DNA from: Gemmatimonadota bacterium
Lineage (GTDB): Bacteria > Gemmatimonadota > Gemmatimonadetes > Gemmatimonadales > GWC2-71-9
Assembly: GCA_003221985.1 (NCBI GenBank)
Contig: QHUQ01000218.1
Span: forward strand, 1 to 17,418
Direction of reading: 5' to 3'
DNA length: 17,418 nucleotides
This document shows, piece after piece, positions 1-6,827 of the stretch (positions within the stretch are counted from its first letter, which is position 1; every line of letters starts with the position of its first letter). The notes below the pieces were generated by a model, which had not been told where the DNA came from, made no database searches, and saw only the letters and a program-made list of their open reading frames with translations. The translations under genes and the position numbers were made by a program.

Positions 1-155
1 GCCAATGCCGCAAAGCAGGCCAGAAACTCGTCTTTCACCGCGCGGGAAATGACGTTGACCGGCTGGCTCTTCAGGTCGAGCACGACGGTCGCGATCCCGT
101 CGTCCACATCCCAGGTGACGGTGGGCGCAGCGCGCGGTGGAGCGATCGTCGCCAC
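1..155 (-). CDS. fadJ: Fatty-acid oxidation complex alpha subunit, N-terminal fragment (FadJ-like)
   Basis: Only the first 51 codons are in the window; the gene runs off the left edge. The visible peptide starts from GTG and reads through VTWDVDDGIATVVLD, LKSQPVNVIS and RAVKDEFLACF. This is the beta-strand opening and PVN motif of the enoyl-CoA hydratase domain that begins FadB/FadJ multifunctional proteins. Those proteins hydrate enoyl-CoA and oxidise 3-hydroxyacyl-CoA in the cytoplasm. The GTG overlaps the TAG stop of the upstream thiolase gene by one base (TAGTG), so the two are almost certainly translationally coupled, as expected for subunits of one complex. FadJ is preferred over FadB because the partner thiolase is FadI-like and comes first. 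The hydratase and dehydrogenase active sites lie outside the window, so a single-domain enoyl-CoA hydratase cannot be excluded from this fragment alone. Confidence 0.8.
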   Translation of the reverse strand, partial: MATIAPPRAAPTVTWDVDDGIATVVLDLKSQPVNVISRAVKDEFLACFAAL

Positions 156-1414
156 TAGCGGCGCTCCAGTACCATGGCGAACCCCATGCCGCCCTGCGCA
201 CATACCGAGATGAGACCGTACTGGACGTCGCGGCGGCGCATCTCGTTCGAGAGCGTCGTGACGAGACGGCCCCCGGTCGCGCCGAACGGATGCCCGATCG
301 CGATCGAGCCCCCCATCACGTTGATGATGTCCTCGTTGATCTCCCACCCCTTGGCGGCGAAACCCTGAAGATTCGACAGCACCTGTGACGCGAATGCTTC
401 GTGAATCTCGATCAGGCCGAGGTCCTTCCATTGGATTCCGGCGCGCTCCAGCGCCTTGGGTACCGCAAAGATCGGCGCCTGGAGCAGCTGCCAGCCGGGA
501 TCGACCGCGGCAACCGCGTACGACCGGATGAAGGTGAGAGGCTCATATCCGAGCGCCCGCGCCGCTTCGTCGCTCATCAGCAGGACCGCGGAGGCGCCGT
601 CGGTGAGGGGCGAGGAGTTCGCGGCGGTCACGCTGCCGTAGCGGCGATCGAAGACGGGCTTGAGCTTCGCCATCTGCTCGAGCGACGTGTCGCTTCTGAT
701 GCCGTTGTCCTGCGCGACGATCGCCTGGCCGGGACGGGTGGGAAGCCAGGGCACGATCTCCGCCGTGAGCCGGCCGTCGGCCGTGCCTTGCGCCGCCAGC
801 GTATGGCTGCGCAGCGCCCAGCGGTCCTGCTCCTCACGCGGGATGTGGTTTTCCTTCGCCATCTTCTCCGCCGACTGGCCCATCGACTCACCGGTCGACG
901 GCTCGGCGATCGCGGGCGCGACCGGCACGAGGTCGCGCGGTCGGATCTTCGCGAAGGTCCTGATACGCGCGCCGAGCGACTTGGCCTTGCTCGCCTCGAC
1001 CAGGATATCTGCGAGCCGGCGCGAGGCGAGGATGGGAATGTCGGACAGCGCCTCGGCGCCGCCTGCGATGATCACGTTCGCATTGCCGAGCGCGATCTGA
1101 TCCTGCGCGGCGGTGATCGCCTGATTCGCGGAGGCGCAGGCACGGTTCAACGAGTATGCGGGGATCTCCTTGGGGAGTTGCGGCAGCAGGCTCACTTCCC
1201 GCCCGATGTTCGGCACGAGCGCGGAGGGCACGACCTGGCCGAAGATGACTTCGTCGACCTCATCGCCGTCCAGATTCGTGCGCTCAAGCAGCTCGCGCGT
1301 GGCGTACCGCGCAAGATCGACGGCCCGCACGTCCTTCAGCGACGTGCCGGCTTTGGCAAATGGCGTCCGGACGCCGCCGATGACCGCCACGCGACGACCG
1401 TTGAGACTCGGCAT
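155..1414 (-). CDS. fadI: Acetyl-CoA C-acyltransferase (3-ketoacyl-CoA thiolase), FadI type
   Basis: This 419-aa protein catalyses the last step of beta-oxidation, cleaving 3-ketoacyl-CoA with CoA to acetyl-CoA and a shortened acyl-CoA. All thiolase landmarks are present: nucleophile Cys93 in NRACASANQAI, His338 in HEAFASQ, His375 in IGHPFGATGGR, and acid/base Cys405 in SVCAQGGMG. Several blocks (APNI/VPNI-GRE, RxRDLxPVxPAxAE, STGxxMG, VTAANSSPLTDGAS) match my memory of FadI and the mitochondrial trifunctional beta subunit better than FadA. The ATG at 1414 was chosen because it follows a purine-rich GGAAGAGGG (1425-1433) and begins directly before the conserved RRVAVIGGVRTPF segment. A 31-residue upstream extension is possible but is not thiolase-like. 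The next gene starts on its stop codon. It diverges from glpD across roughly 60 bp, which must hold both promoters; no convincing -35/-10 pair is visible there. Confidence 0.93.
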   Translation of the reverse strand: MPSLNGRRVAVIGGVRTPFAKAGTSLKDVRAVDLARYATRELLERTNLDGDEVDEVIFGQVVPSALVPNIGREVSLLPQLPKEIPAYSLNRACASANQAITAAQDQIALGNANVIIAGGAEALSDIPILASRRLADILVEASKAKSLGARIRTFAKIRPRDLVPVAPAIAEPSTGESMGQSAEKMAKENHIPREEQDRWALRSHTLAAQGTADGRLTAEIVPWLPTRPGQAIVAQDNGIRSDTSLEQMAKLKPVFDRRYGSVTAANSSPLTDGASAVLLMSDEAARALGYEPLTFIRSYAVAAVDPGWQLLQAPIFAVPKALERAGIQWKDLGLIEIHEAFASQVLSNLQGFAAKGWEINEDIINVMGGSIAIGHPFGATGGRLVTTLSNEMRRRDVQYGLISVCAQGGMGFAMVLERR

Positions 1415-1473
1415 TAGATTCTTTCCCTCTTCCTGGGAATCGAAACCTACCACCAGCCCCAAGTGGAGGGGAG

Positions 1474-3081
1474 TTGGAGCAAACCCGCGCCCAATCCCTG
1501 GCCGCAATGTTCGAGGCGCCCGTGGATGTGCTGATCATCGGCGGCGGCATCACGGGTGCGGGGATCGCGCGGGATGCGGCATTGCGCGGGTTCCGCGTGG
1601 CCCTCGTGGACAAAGCCGACTTCGGAGCGGGCACGTCGTCGCACTCGTCGCGACTCATTCACGGCGGCATCCGCTATCTCGAGCAGGGAGCGCTGCGGCT
1701 GGTGTTCGAGGCGAGCCGCGAGCGCCGCGTGCTCCTCAGGATCGCCCCGCATCTCGTCCGGCCGCTCGCTTTCCTCTTTCCGGTCTATCGGGGCGGGCGC
1801 ATCCCGGCGTGGAAGCTGCGCGCCGGAATGTGGCTCTACGACATCCTGTCCGCCTTCCGCAACGTGCGGCGGCACCGCTGGCTCCGCGCCAAGAAAGTAC
1901 GACGCGTGGAGCCGGGCCTGCGGGATCGCGGGCTCATCGGCGCCGCGCTCTACTACGACGCGCAGACGGACGATGCGCGCCTGGTCATCGCGACCATCCG
2001 CAGCGCCGCGCGCGCGGGCGCGCTGGTGGCCAATTACGTCGAGACCACGGCGCTGCTGAAGCCCGATGGGCGGGTGCGCGGCGCGGTCGTGCGCGACGTG
2101 CTCACCGGCCAGACGGCGAGCGTTCGCGCGCACGTCGTCGTGAACGCGACGGGACCGTGGTCCGACATGCTGCGCCGGCTCGACGATCCGCGAAGCGCGC
2201 CGCTGCTGCGGCCGACCAAAGGGGCTCACGTCATCGTGCCGCGCCGCCGCATGGGGAACGAGCACGCGGTGACGCTGCTGTCGCAAATCGATGGCCGGGT
2301 GATGTTCGTTCTTCCCTGGAGCGACTTTGCGTACATCGGAACGACCGACACGGACGCCGACTCGTCTCCCGATGCCCTCCGCGTGACCGCCAGCGACGTC
2401 ACGTATCTGCTGCGCTCCGCCAACGCCGCGTTTCCGGACGCGCACCTGACGTCGAACGACGTGGTGTCGGCCTGGGCGGGGCTGCGGCCGCTGTTGCGGC
2501 AGGATCACGCGAACCCGTCACAGCTGTCGCGCGAGCATCGGATCGAGGAAAGCGCGCATGGGATGATCACGATCGCCGGCGGCAAGCTGACGACCTATCG
2601 CGTGATGGCGCGCGACGTGGTCGACCGCGTCGCGGCGCGCTTGCACGAGCTCGATGGCCGTCCCACCGCGCGCCGCGTAGCGACCGATCGGCTACCCCTG
2701 CCCGGTGGCGAGGCCGCCGAGCTGGAGGTGCTCGTGGAAGCGGCGCGGGCGCGAGGCGCATCCGAGGCGACGGCGCGACATCTCGTCGCCAACTACGGCA
2801 GTGAGGCGGCCGCGGTCCTGAACCTCGTCGATCGCGACCGCCGTCTTGGCGATCTGCTGATCGCGGGCCGGCCGGAGATCTGGGCCGAGGTCGACTACGC
2901 CGTCGAGCGCGAAATGGCGGTGCGCGTGCGAGACGTCTTGATCCGGCGGCTGCATCTCTTCTATGAGTTTCGCGACCACGCCCAGGGGGTCGTCGCCCCT
3001 GTGGCCGCCCGGATGCGAAAGCTCCTCGGCTGGGACGAGACCCGTGAAGCCGAGGAGCTGCGCGACTACTTCAAGGCTTGA
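1474..3081 (+). CDS. glpD: Aerobic glycerol-3-phosphate dehydrogenase
   Basis: This 535-aa FAD-dependent membrane-associated dehydrogenase oxidises sn-glycerol-3-phosphate to dihydroxyacetone phosphate and passes electrons to the quinone pool. The N terminus carries the dinucleotide-binding motif IIGGGITGAGIARDAALRG (residues 21-39). The GlpD signature TSSHSSRLIHGGIRYLE follows. Further on are YYDAQTDDARLV, VNATGPWSD, VLPWSDFAYIGTTD and the C-terminal GGKLTTYR block, with a DAO_C-like helical tail. Length matches the family. The start is set at TTG 1474, which has a GGAGG at 1465-1469 four bases upstream. The first ATG (1507) lacks a Shine-Dalgarno sequence, but also lies upstream of the FAD motif and remains an alternative. 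No glpF or glpK is visible nearby. The gene diverges from fadI, and its last 11 bases overlap the end of the convergent HEAT-repeat gene. Confidence 0.93.
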   Translation: MEQTRAQSLAAMFEAPVDVLIIGGGITGAGIARDAALRGFRVALVDKADFGAGTSSHSSRLIHGGIRYLEQGALRLVFEASRERRVLLRIAPHLVRPLAFLFPVYRGGRIPAWKLRAGMWLYDILSAFRNVRRHRWLRAKKVRRVEPGLRDRGLIGAALYYDAQTDDARLVIATIRSAARAGALVANYVETTALLKPDGRVRGAVVRDVLTGQTASVRAHVVVNATGPWSDMLRRLDDPRSAPLLRPTKGAHVIVPRRRMGNEHAVTLLSQIDGRVMFVLPWSDFAYIGTTDTDADSSPDALRVTASDVTYLLRSANAAFPDAHLTSNDVVSAWAGLRPLLRQDHANPSQLSREHRIEESAHGMITIAGGKLTTYRVMARDVVDRVAARLHELDGRPTARRVATDRLPLPGGEAAELEVLVEAARARGASEATARHLVANYGSEAAAVLNLVDRDRRLGDLLIAGRPEIWAEVDYAVEREMAVRVRDVLIRRLHLFYEFRDHAQGVVAPVAARMRKLLGWDETREAEELRDYFKA

Positions 3082-4339
3082 CCTTCACGCGCGGGCGCAC
3101 GCGCACGCGCACGTTGGGATCGTCTTCGTCGTCGATCTGCCGCAGCGCCCACGTGGCCGCATGGCGGACCGAGCCGGCCTCATCGCGCTGCGCCGCGGTG
3201 AGCCCATCGCGCGCCCGCGGGCTCTCGATCTCGCCTAACGCCCACGCGGCGGTCGCCCGAACGTCGATGTCGCTGTCCTTGAGCGCCGCCACCAGCGGCT
3301 CAACCGCTCCGTCATCTTCGATCTCACCGAGTGCCCAGGCTGCCAGCACCCGCACCTCGGGATCGGCGTCCTTGAGTGCGGCCGCGGCGGGAGCGACGCC
3401 GCTGCCGTCTTCGATTTCGCCGAGGGCCCAGATGGCGGTCTTGCGCACGTCGACGACCGGATCGCGCACCAACGCCTCGAGCGGGCCGACGCCTTGCCCG
3501 CTTTCGATTTCGCCGAGCGCCCATGCCGCGGCCTGGCGCACACGGGGGTCGCGATCCTTCGTCGCGGTGACCAGCAGCGGCACCGCGGACGCGTCTTCGA
3601 TTTCGCCGAGCGCCCACACCGCCGCGAGGCGCACGTCGAGCACGGCGTCATTGAGCGCGCCGCTCAGCGGCCGGACCGCCCGCTGATCCTCGATTTCTCC
3701 CAGCGCCCAGGCGGCCGTGCGTCGGACATCCGGTGCACGATCGCCGAGCGCGCGCGCCAGGGCGTCGATCGCGACCTTCTCTTCGATTTCCCCAAGGGCC
3801 CACGCCGCGGTCGCGCGCACCTGCGGGCTGGCGTCACCGCCGAGCGCGTCGCTCAGCGGGCTGATCGCGCGCGAATCCTCCAGCTCGCCGAGGCCGAGGG
3901 CGCCGCTTTCGCGCAGATCGGTCCGTGAGTCGCGCAGCAATGACAGGAAGAGGTCATACGTCCCCGAGCCGCCATGCCGGCCGAGCACGCGCACGGCGAT
4001 GTTGCGGATGCAACGGTTCTCGTCGCGCACCACCGCGCGGAACGCCCGCAGCACGGCGGGATCCATGTCGTGATTGTGCTCGTGAAACTCGACATGCACG
4101 CCCCCCCCGCCCCCCGGCATCGGCATGGGGGTGGGCATGGGACGCGGCATCGGCATGCCTGGATCTGAGTATGCCCGGCCCCAGAACCCGCCGTAGTTGG
4201 TCAGCGCTTGACCGGCGAGCGCGCACACGACGGAGTCGCTGGTGCGCAGCTGGCCGAGCACACGCGCAACGGTGGCGGAATCGAGCGGCGGTTGGTTTTG
4301 GAGGCCGAGCAGCAGCGACGCGATCAACGGTGCAATCAT
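3071..4339 (-). CDS. Exported HEAT-repeat (PBS-lyase-like) protein
   Basis: This 422-aa protein begins with a short hydrophobic segment (MIAPLIASLLLGL) that looks like a signal peptide. A Met/Pro low-complexity stretch (residues 61-75), a pentaglycine and a His/Glu-rich patch (HVEFHEHNHDMD, 82-93) follow. Residues 105-403 are HEAT-like alpha-solenoid repeats. Trp at 180, 211, 242, 273, 304, 335, 366 and 397 marks eight units with an exact 31-residue period and a near-invariant WALGEIE core, preceded by two more diverged units. The tail is acidic then basic. Such solenoids are binding scaffolds, and nothing enzymatic is visible. The partner is unknown, and the His-rich patch could bind metal, which is inference. 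It diverges from the cytochrome gene across 67 bp and converges on glpD with an 11-bp overlap. A Sec signal is likely but the hydrophobic core is short. Confidence 0.85.
   Translation of the reverse strand: MIAPLIASLLLGLQNQPPLDSATVARVLGQLRTSDSVVCALAGQALTNYGGFWGRAYSDPGMPMPRPMPTPMPMPGGGGGVHVEFHEHNHDMDPAVLRAFRAVVRDENRCIRNIAVRVLGRHGGSGTYDLFLSLLRDSRTDLRESGALGLGELEDSRAISPLSDALGGDASPQVRATAAWALGEIEEKVAIDALARALGDRAPDVRRTAAWALGEIEDQRAVRPLSGALNDAVLDVRLAAVWALGEIEDASAVPLLVTATKDRDPRVRQAAAWALGEIESGQGVGPLEALVRDPVVDVRKTAIWALGEIEDGSGVAPAAAALKDADPEVRVLAAWALGEIEDDGAVEPLVAALKDSDIDVRATAAWALGEIESPRARDGLTAAQRDEAGSVRHAATWALRQIDDEDDPNVRVRVRPRVKVKP
3115..3840 (-). repeat. 93-bp coding tandem repeat (HEAT units)
   Basis: The DNA encoding the HEAT solenoid repeats every 93 bp (31 codons), marked on the plus strand by recurring TTCGATTTCGCCGAG-like blocks (for example around 3410, 3505 and 3597). 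Copies are diverged at third positions but the WALGEIE codons stay similar. This indicates expansion by internal duplication followed by selection on the protein. Confidence 0.8.
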
Positions 4340-4392
4340 GGGAATTCGGGGTGGAGGCTCCCCCTTGGATAGCCCGCCTGCGCGGAAGGTTG

Positions 4393-4398
4393 TATTAT
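4393..4398 (+). promoter_or_regulatory. Putative -10 box for a leaderless cytochrome transcript
   Basis: TATTAT sits eight bases before the GTG at 4407, the distance at which a transcript would start on or next to the start codon. No Shine-Dalgarno sequence precedes this GTG. The reverse strand reads GATAATAC at the same place, so the box could also serve the divergent HEAT-repeat gene. No recognisable -35 is present. Confidence 0.45.
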
Positions 4399-4406
4399 CT
4401 CGCCCC

Positions 4407-5114
4407 GTGCGTCCCAGTGTGTGGGCTGTCCTTTGCTACGTCATCGCCATTGCCGGCTGCTCTCGGGGGGGGGAGGGGCCTGATGCGGCTCGCCCGCCGG
4501 TCGCCAGCGCCGCCGTGACGGTCGATTCGATCATTCCCGCGGGTCCGTATGGCGACGCAGTGCGGCGCGGCCGGGCGCTCCTCACGGCGACGCGTGACAG
4601 CCTGCCGAGCCACGTCGGCAACCGGCTGCGCTGCACCAGCTGCCACCTCGACGAAGGACGGCGTGAGAGCGGGACGTGGATGGGTGTATTCGCACGCTAT
4701 CCGCAGTATCGCGCGCGCAGCGGCATGGTCGAGACGATCGAGTACCGCGTCAACGATTGCTTTCGCCGTAGCATGAACGGCACGGCAATAGATCCGGCGG
4801 GCGCCGATATGCGAGACATCGTCACCTATTTCGCGTTTCTGTCGGCGGGCGAGGGAACGGCGGGCGCGCCGCCGCTGTGGGGCGCCGCGTCCTACAACAT
4901 CGGCGCCGGCATGGCGCGCGTTCGCACTGCCGCCGAGTTCATCAGCCGCAACATGCCGTTCGATACGCCCGGCACGCTCGCCGATCAGCAGGCATTCGAC
5001 GTCGCCGCGTACGTCAACGCGCGTCCTCGCCCCGATTTCCGAGGCAAAGAGAATGATTGGCCGAATGGCGATTCACCACCCGATGTCGCATATCCAACAC
5101 GGACTCACCACTAG
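4407..5114 (+). CDS. TsdA-like c-type cytochrome lipoprotein with a single haem motif
   Basis: From GTG 4407 the product is 235 aa. A lipoprotein signal comes first (hydrophobic run ending in IAGC, lipid-attachment Cys18), then a run of glycines. The haem c site is CTSCH at residues 76-80. Next come WMGVFARYPQYRARSG and VNDCFRRSMNG, which match the first haem domain of thiosulfate dehydrogenase TsdA. Cys118 lies 38 residues after the haem His, about where TsdA places its unusual axial Cys. The C-terminal part (PPLWGAASYNIGAGMARVRTA, AFDVAAYVNARPRPDF) matches the end of the second TsdA domain, but the intervening segment with the second CxxCH is absent. The protein probably sits in the periplasm, anchored by lipid, and handles thiosulfate, tetrathionate or protein-bound sulfane sulfur. 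The DsrE-like gene begins 10 bp downstream, so the two form an operon. An upstream in-frame start would enter the HEAT gene and spoil the signal peptide. Confidence 0.82.
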   Translation: MRPSVWAVLCYVIAIAGCSRGGEGPDAARPPVASAAVTVDSIIPAGPYGDAVRRGRALLTATRDSLPSHVGNRLRCTSCHLDEGRRESGTWMGVFARYPQYRARSGMVETIEYRVNDCFRRSMNGTAIDPAGADMRDIVTYFAFLSAGEGTAGAPPLWGAASYNIGAGMARVRTAAEFISRNMPFDTPGTLADQQAFDVAAYVNARPRPDFRGKENDWPNGDSPPDVAYPTRTHH

Positions 5115-5118
5115 GAGG
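5113..5118 (+). promoter_or_regulatory. Shine-Dalgarno AGGAGG deciding the DsrE-like start
   Basis: A full AGGAGG lies six bases before the ATG at 5125 and overlaps the stop codon of the cytochrome gene. It fixes the start at 5125 rather than an upstream in-frame start at 5053, and it places the twin-arginine motif near the N terminus. Confidence 0.8.
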
Positions 5119-5124
5119 CTGTCG

Positions 5125-5799
5125 ATGTTCGAATTCAACGATGTCACGACCCCACGGCGCGGCTTTTTGGGCACTCTCGCCGCCGCGGCCGCTGCCGGTT
5201 TCGCGAGCCTGACGCCGCTGCGTCTCGAAGCGAAGCCTCGCGCGATCGCGAACAAGGCGATCGACCCCTCGTTCGAGGCATGGCTCAACCGCATCACCGG
5301 AAAGCACAAGATGGTGTTCGACGCGCCCGAGGTGAACGGCGGCATGCCGGTGGTCTGGCCGCGCGTCTGGCTCAACAGCTACAACGAGAATTACGGCACC
5401 AAGGACGCGGACAACTCCGGGGTCGTGATTCTGCGACATGCGGCGATTCCGCTCGCGATGAAGGATGAGCTGTGGGCGAAGTACAAGCTGGGTGAGGTGT
5501 TCAATTTGAAGGACGGCGACGCGCCGGCGGTCCGCAACACGTTCGCGAAGGTGATGCCGCTGCCGCTGCCGGGTACGGGCGTCGAAGCGCTGCTCGCCAG
5601 CGGCGTGCAGTTCGGCGTCTGCAACGTCGCGCTGACGATTTACAGCGGCGCGGTCGCCCAGAAGATGGGTATGGACCCGGCAGCCGTGAAGGCCGAGTGG
5701 GTCGCCGGTCTCATTCCGGGCTCGCAAGTCGTGCCGTCGGGCGTGCTGGCGGTGAGCCGTGCGCAGGAGAAGGGCTGCGGGTACTGCTTCGCTGGATGA
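5125..5799 (+). CDS. Tat-exported DsrE-family protein
   Basis: This 224-aa protein starts with a twin-arginine-type signal: TPRRGFLGTL at 9-18, then an alanine-rich hydrophobic stretch to about residue 29. The mature part resembles DsrE/DsrF-like sulfur-carrier proteins. It has a Rossmann-like core with VVILRHAAIPLAM, and the region around Cys166 (VQFGVCNVALTIYS) occupies the place of the persulfide-carrying cysteine in the family. The chain ends in a vicinal pair, Cys218 and Cys221 (KGCGYCFAG), that could form a disulfide or bind metal. Most DsrE proteins are cytoplasmic, whereas this one should be exported folded. Paired with the TsdA-like cytochrome, it could accept or deliver sulfane sulfur in the periplasm, which is inference. 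The gene ends 11 bp before a perfect palindrome. Confidence 0.82.
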   Translation: MFEFNDVTTPRRGFLGTLAAAAAAGFASLTPLRLEAKPRAIANKAIDPSFEAWLNRITGKHKMVFDAPEVNGGMPVVWPRVWLNSYNENYGTKDADNSGVVILRHAAIPLAMKDELWAKYKLGEVFNLKDGDAPAVRNTFAKVMPLPLPGTGVEALLASGVQFGVCNVALTIYSGAVAQKMGMDPAAVKAEWVAGLIPGSQVVPSGVLAVSRAQEKGCGYCFAG

Positions 5800-5810
5800 A
5801 GTGATCATGT

Positions 5811-5838
5811 GTAGGGGCGCAGCATGCTGCGCCCCTAC
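5811..5838. repeat. Perfect 28-bp palindrome between convergent genes
   Basis: The half-site GTAGGGGCGCAGCA is followed immediately by its exact reverse complement, giving 14-bp arms with no loop. It lies 11 bp after the DsrE-like stop codon and contains the TAG stop of the convergent zinc-ribbon gene (5835-5837). As RNA it folds into a very stable GC stem on either strand, so it could terminate both operons, although no T-tract is present. GTAGGGGC-type palindromes also occur as dispersed intergenic repeats in several environmental phyla, so it may be a mobile REP-like element. Confidence 0.8.
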
Positions 5839-6827
5839 TTCCAGCCTCGCAGACCGCGTACGAAATCATGTAACACCAAGAATTTTTCGTACACGCGCAC
5901 GCCTTTGCGCTTGCGGCCGAACTCGGCGAACAGCTCGCGCAGCCGCCCGCGCCGCGCGACGTAAAACCGGAACGTCTCCGCAAAATCCTCCTGCGGGTGG
6001 GTCGCCGCATAGGCGCTGACGAAGTCGGTCAGTGTCGTCGCAATGCGGCGCCGCTCGAAATCCACCCAGTGCTCGTCGGCGACGCGATAGGCTTTGCGCA
6101 CTTCCCCGAAAGCGCGGCGAAACCGGCCGGTGCGCGTCCACGCCCAGTGATGATAGAGAAATGAGTGGCCGAGCTCGTGCAGCAACAGGCCGGTGAGCAT
6201 ACTCCACGAGATCTCATCGCGGCGGCGCTTGCCGGTCACGTAGCGGCGGTCCAGCTCGATCACCTTCGGCGCGCGCGGCGCGACGCCCGATACGCCCGGC
6301 CGCAAGACCACACGGTAATGCCAGTCGCGCAGCCGCGCCACGATGAGCAAGCGGCGCGCCCGGCGCAGGGCACGCGGGATCAGATCGCGGCCGGTGGCGT
6401 CCTCGCCGCACCACGGGCAGGTCGCCATCCAGTCGTCCACGCCCCGGTCGCAGTGCGGGCAGGCGTTCTGGAAGTGATCGTAGCGCCACGACTGCGCGCG
6501 CCCGCACCAGGGACAGAAGCGCATCGGGTACATGACGCCGCCGCCGCAGCCCCAATCGCAGCGGGCGTGGAATTTGAATCCCTTCGGCGCCTTGAGCGGC
6601 TCCTCGCTGGAATCCTCGTCCTGGATGTTGCGCCCGCACCAGGGACAGAACGACGACGCGTCCGATACCATCCACCCGCAGTACGCGCACTCGGCGCCGG
6701 TCTCGCGCTGAGTGTCGGGCCATTCCAGCCGCCGGCTGCAGCTCGGGCAGTAACTCCAGAAGCGCTCCAGCTCGGTGTGGCACGTGGGGCAGCGCAGCTC
6801 GGGGGTGGGGACCTCGCGGCGGCTCAC
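5835..6827 (-). CDS. Four-zinc-ribbon protein with C-terminal zinc metallopeptidase domain
   Basis: This 330-aa protein begins at a GTG that overlaps the upstream ATP-grasp stop in a GTGA arrangement. Residues 13-140 hold eight cysteine knuckles (C13/C16, C27/C30, C47/C50, C61/C64, C90/C94, C105/C108, C123/C126, C137/C140), enough for four zinc ribbons. Several have the CPWCGR form. Residues 205-290 form a putative metallopeptidase: HELGH at 217-221 after a hydrophobic helix, then FVSAYAATHPQEDFAETF, where Glu284 is the likely third zinc ligand. That layout resembles the Peptidase_Mx (putative zinc-binding metallopeptidase) group. There is no signal peptide or membrane segment, so it should be cytoplasmic. 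The substrate is unknown. The ribbons could recruit it to protein or nucleic acid, and the coupled ATP-grasp gene suggests acting on the ligase product or its substrate. It is the last gene of the operon. Confidence 0.8.
   Translation of the reverse strand: MSRREVPTPELRCPTCHTELERFWSYCPSCSRRLEWPDTQRETGAECAYCGWMVSDASSFCPWCGRNIQDEDSSEEPLKAPKGFKFHARCDWGCGGGVMYPMRFCPWCGRAQSWRYDHFQNACPHCDRGVDDWMATCPWCGEDATGRDLIPRALRRARRLLIVARLRDWHYRVVLRPGVSGVAPRAPKVIELDRRYVTGKRRRDEISWSMLTGLLLHELGHSFLYHHWAWTRTGRFRRAFGEVRKAYRVADEHWVDFERRRIATTLTDFVSAYAATHPQEDFAETFRFYVARRGRLRELFAEFGRKRKGVRVYEKFLVLHDFVRGLRGWK

Noticed and set aside
401..1417. Long open frame on the plus strand opposite the thiolase
   Set aside because: Arg-rich, low-complexity translation with no family motif. 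The opposite strand encodes a complete thiolase with all catalytic residues.
1415..1473. Defined sigma-70 promoters between fadI and glpD
   Set aside because: TTGAGA and TAGATT-like words exist but their spacing is wrong on both strands, so no promoter is claimed.
1447..2508. 353-codon open frame on the minus strand opposite glpD
   Set aside because: Antisense shadow of a clearly recognisable GlpD; composition is His/Arg-rich and not protein-like.
1170..2804. 544-codon plus-strand frame overlapping fadI and glpD
   Set aside because: Runs out of frame through glpD, Arg/Ala-rich without motifs; typical high-GC spurious frame.
4241..4406. Upstream in-frame start for the cytochrome at 4242
   Set aside because: It would add 55 residues overlapping the HEAT gene and put a charged tail before the lipoprotein signal.
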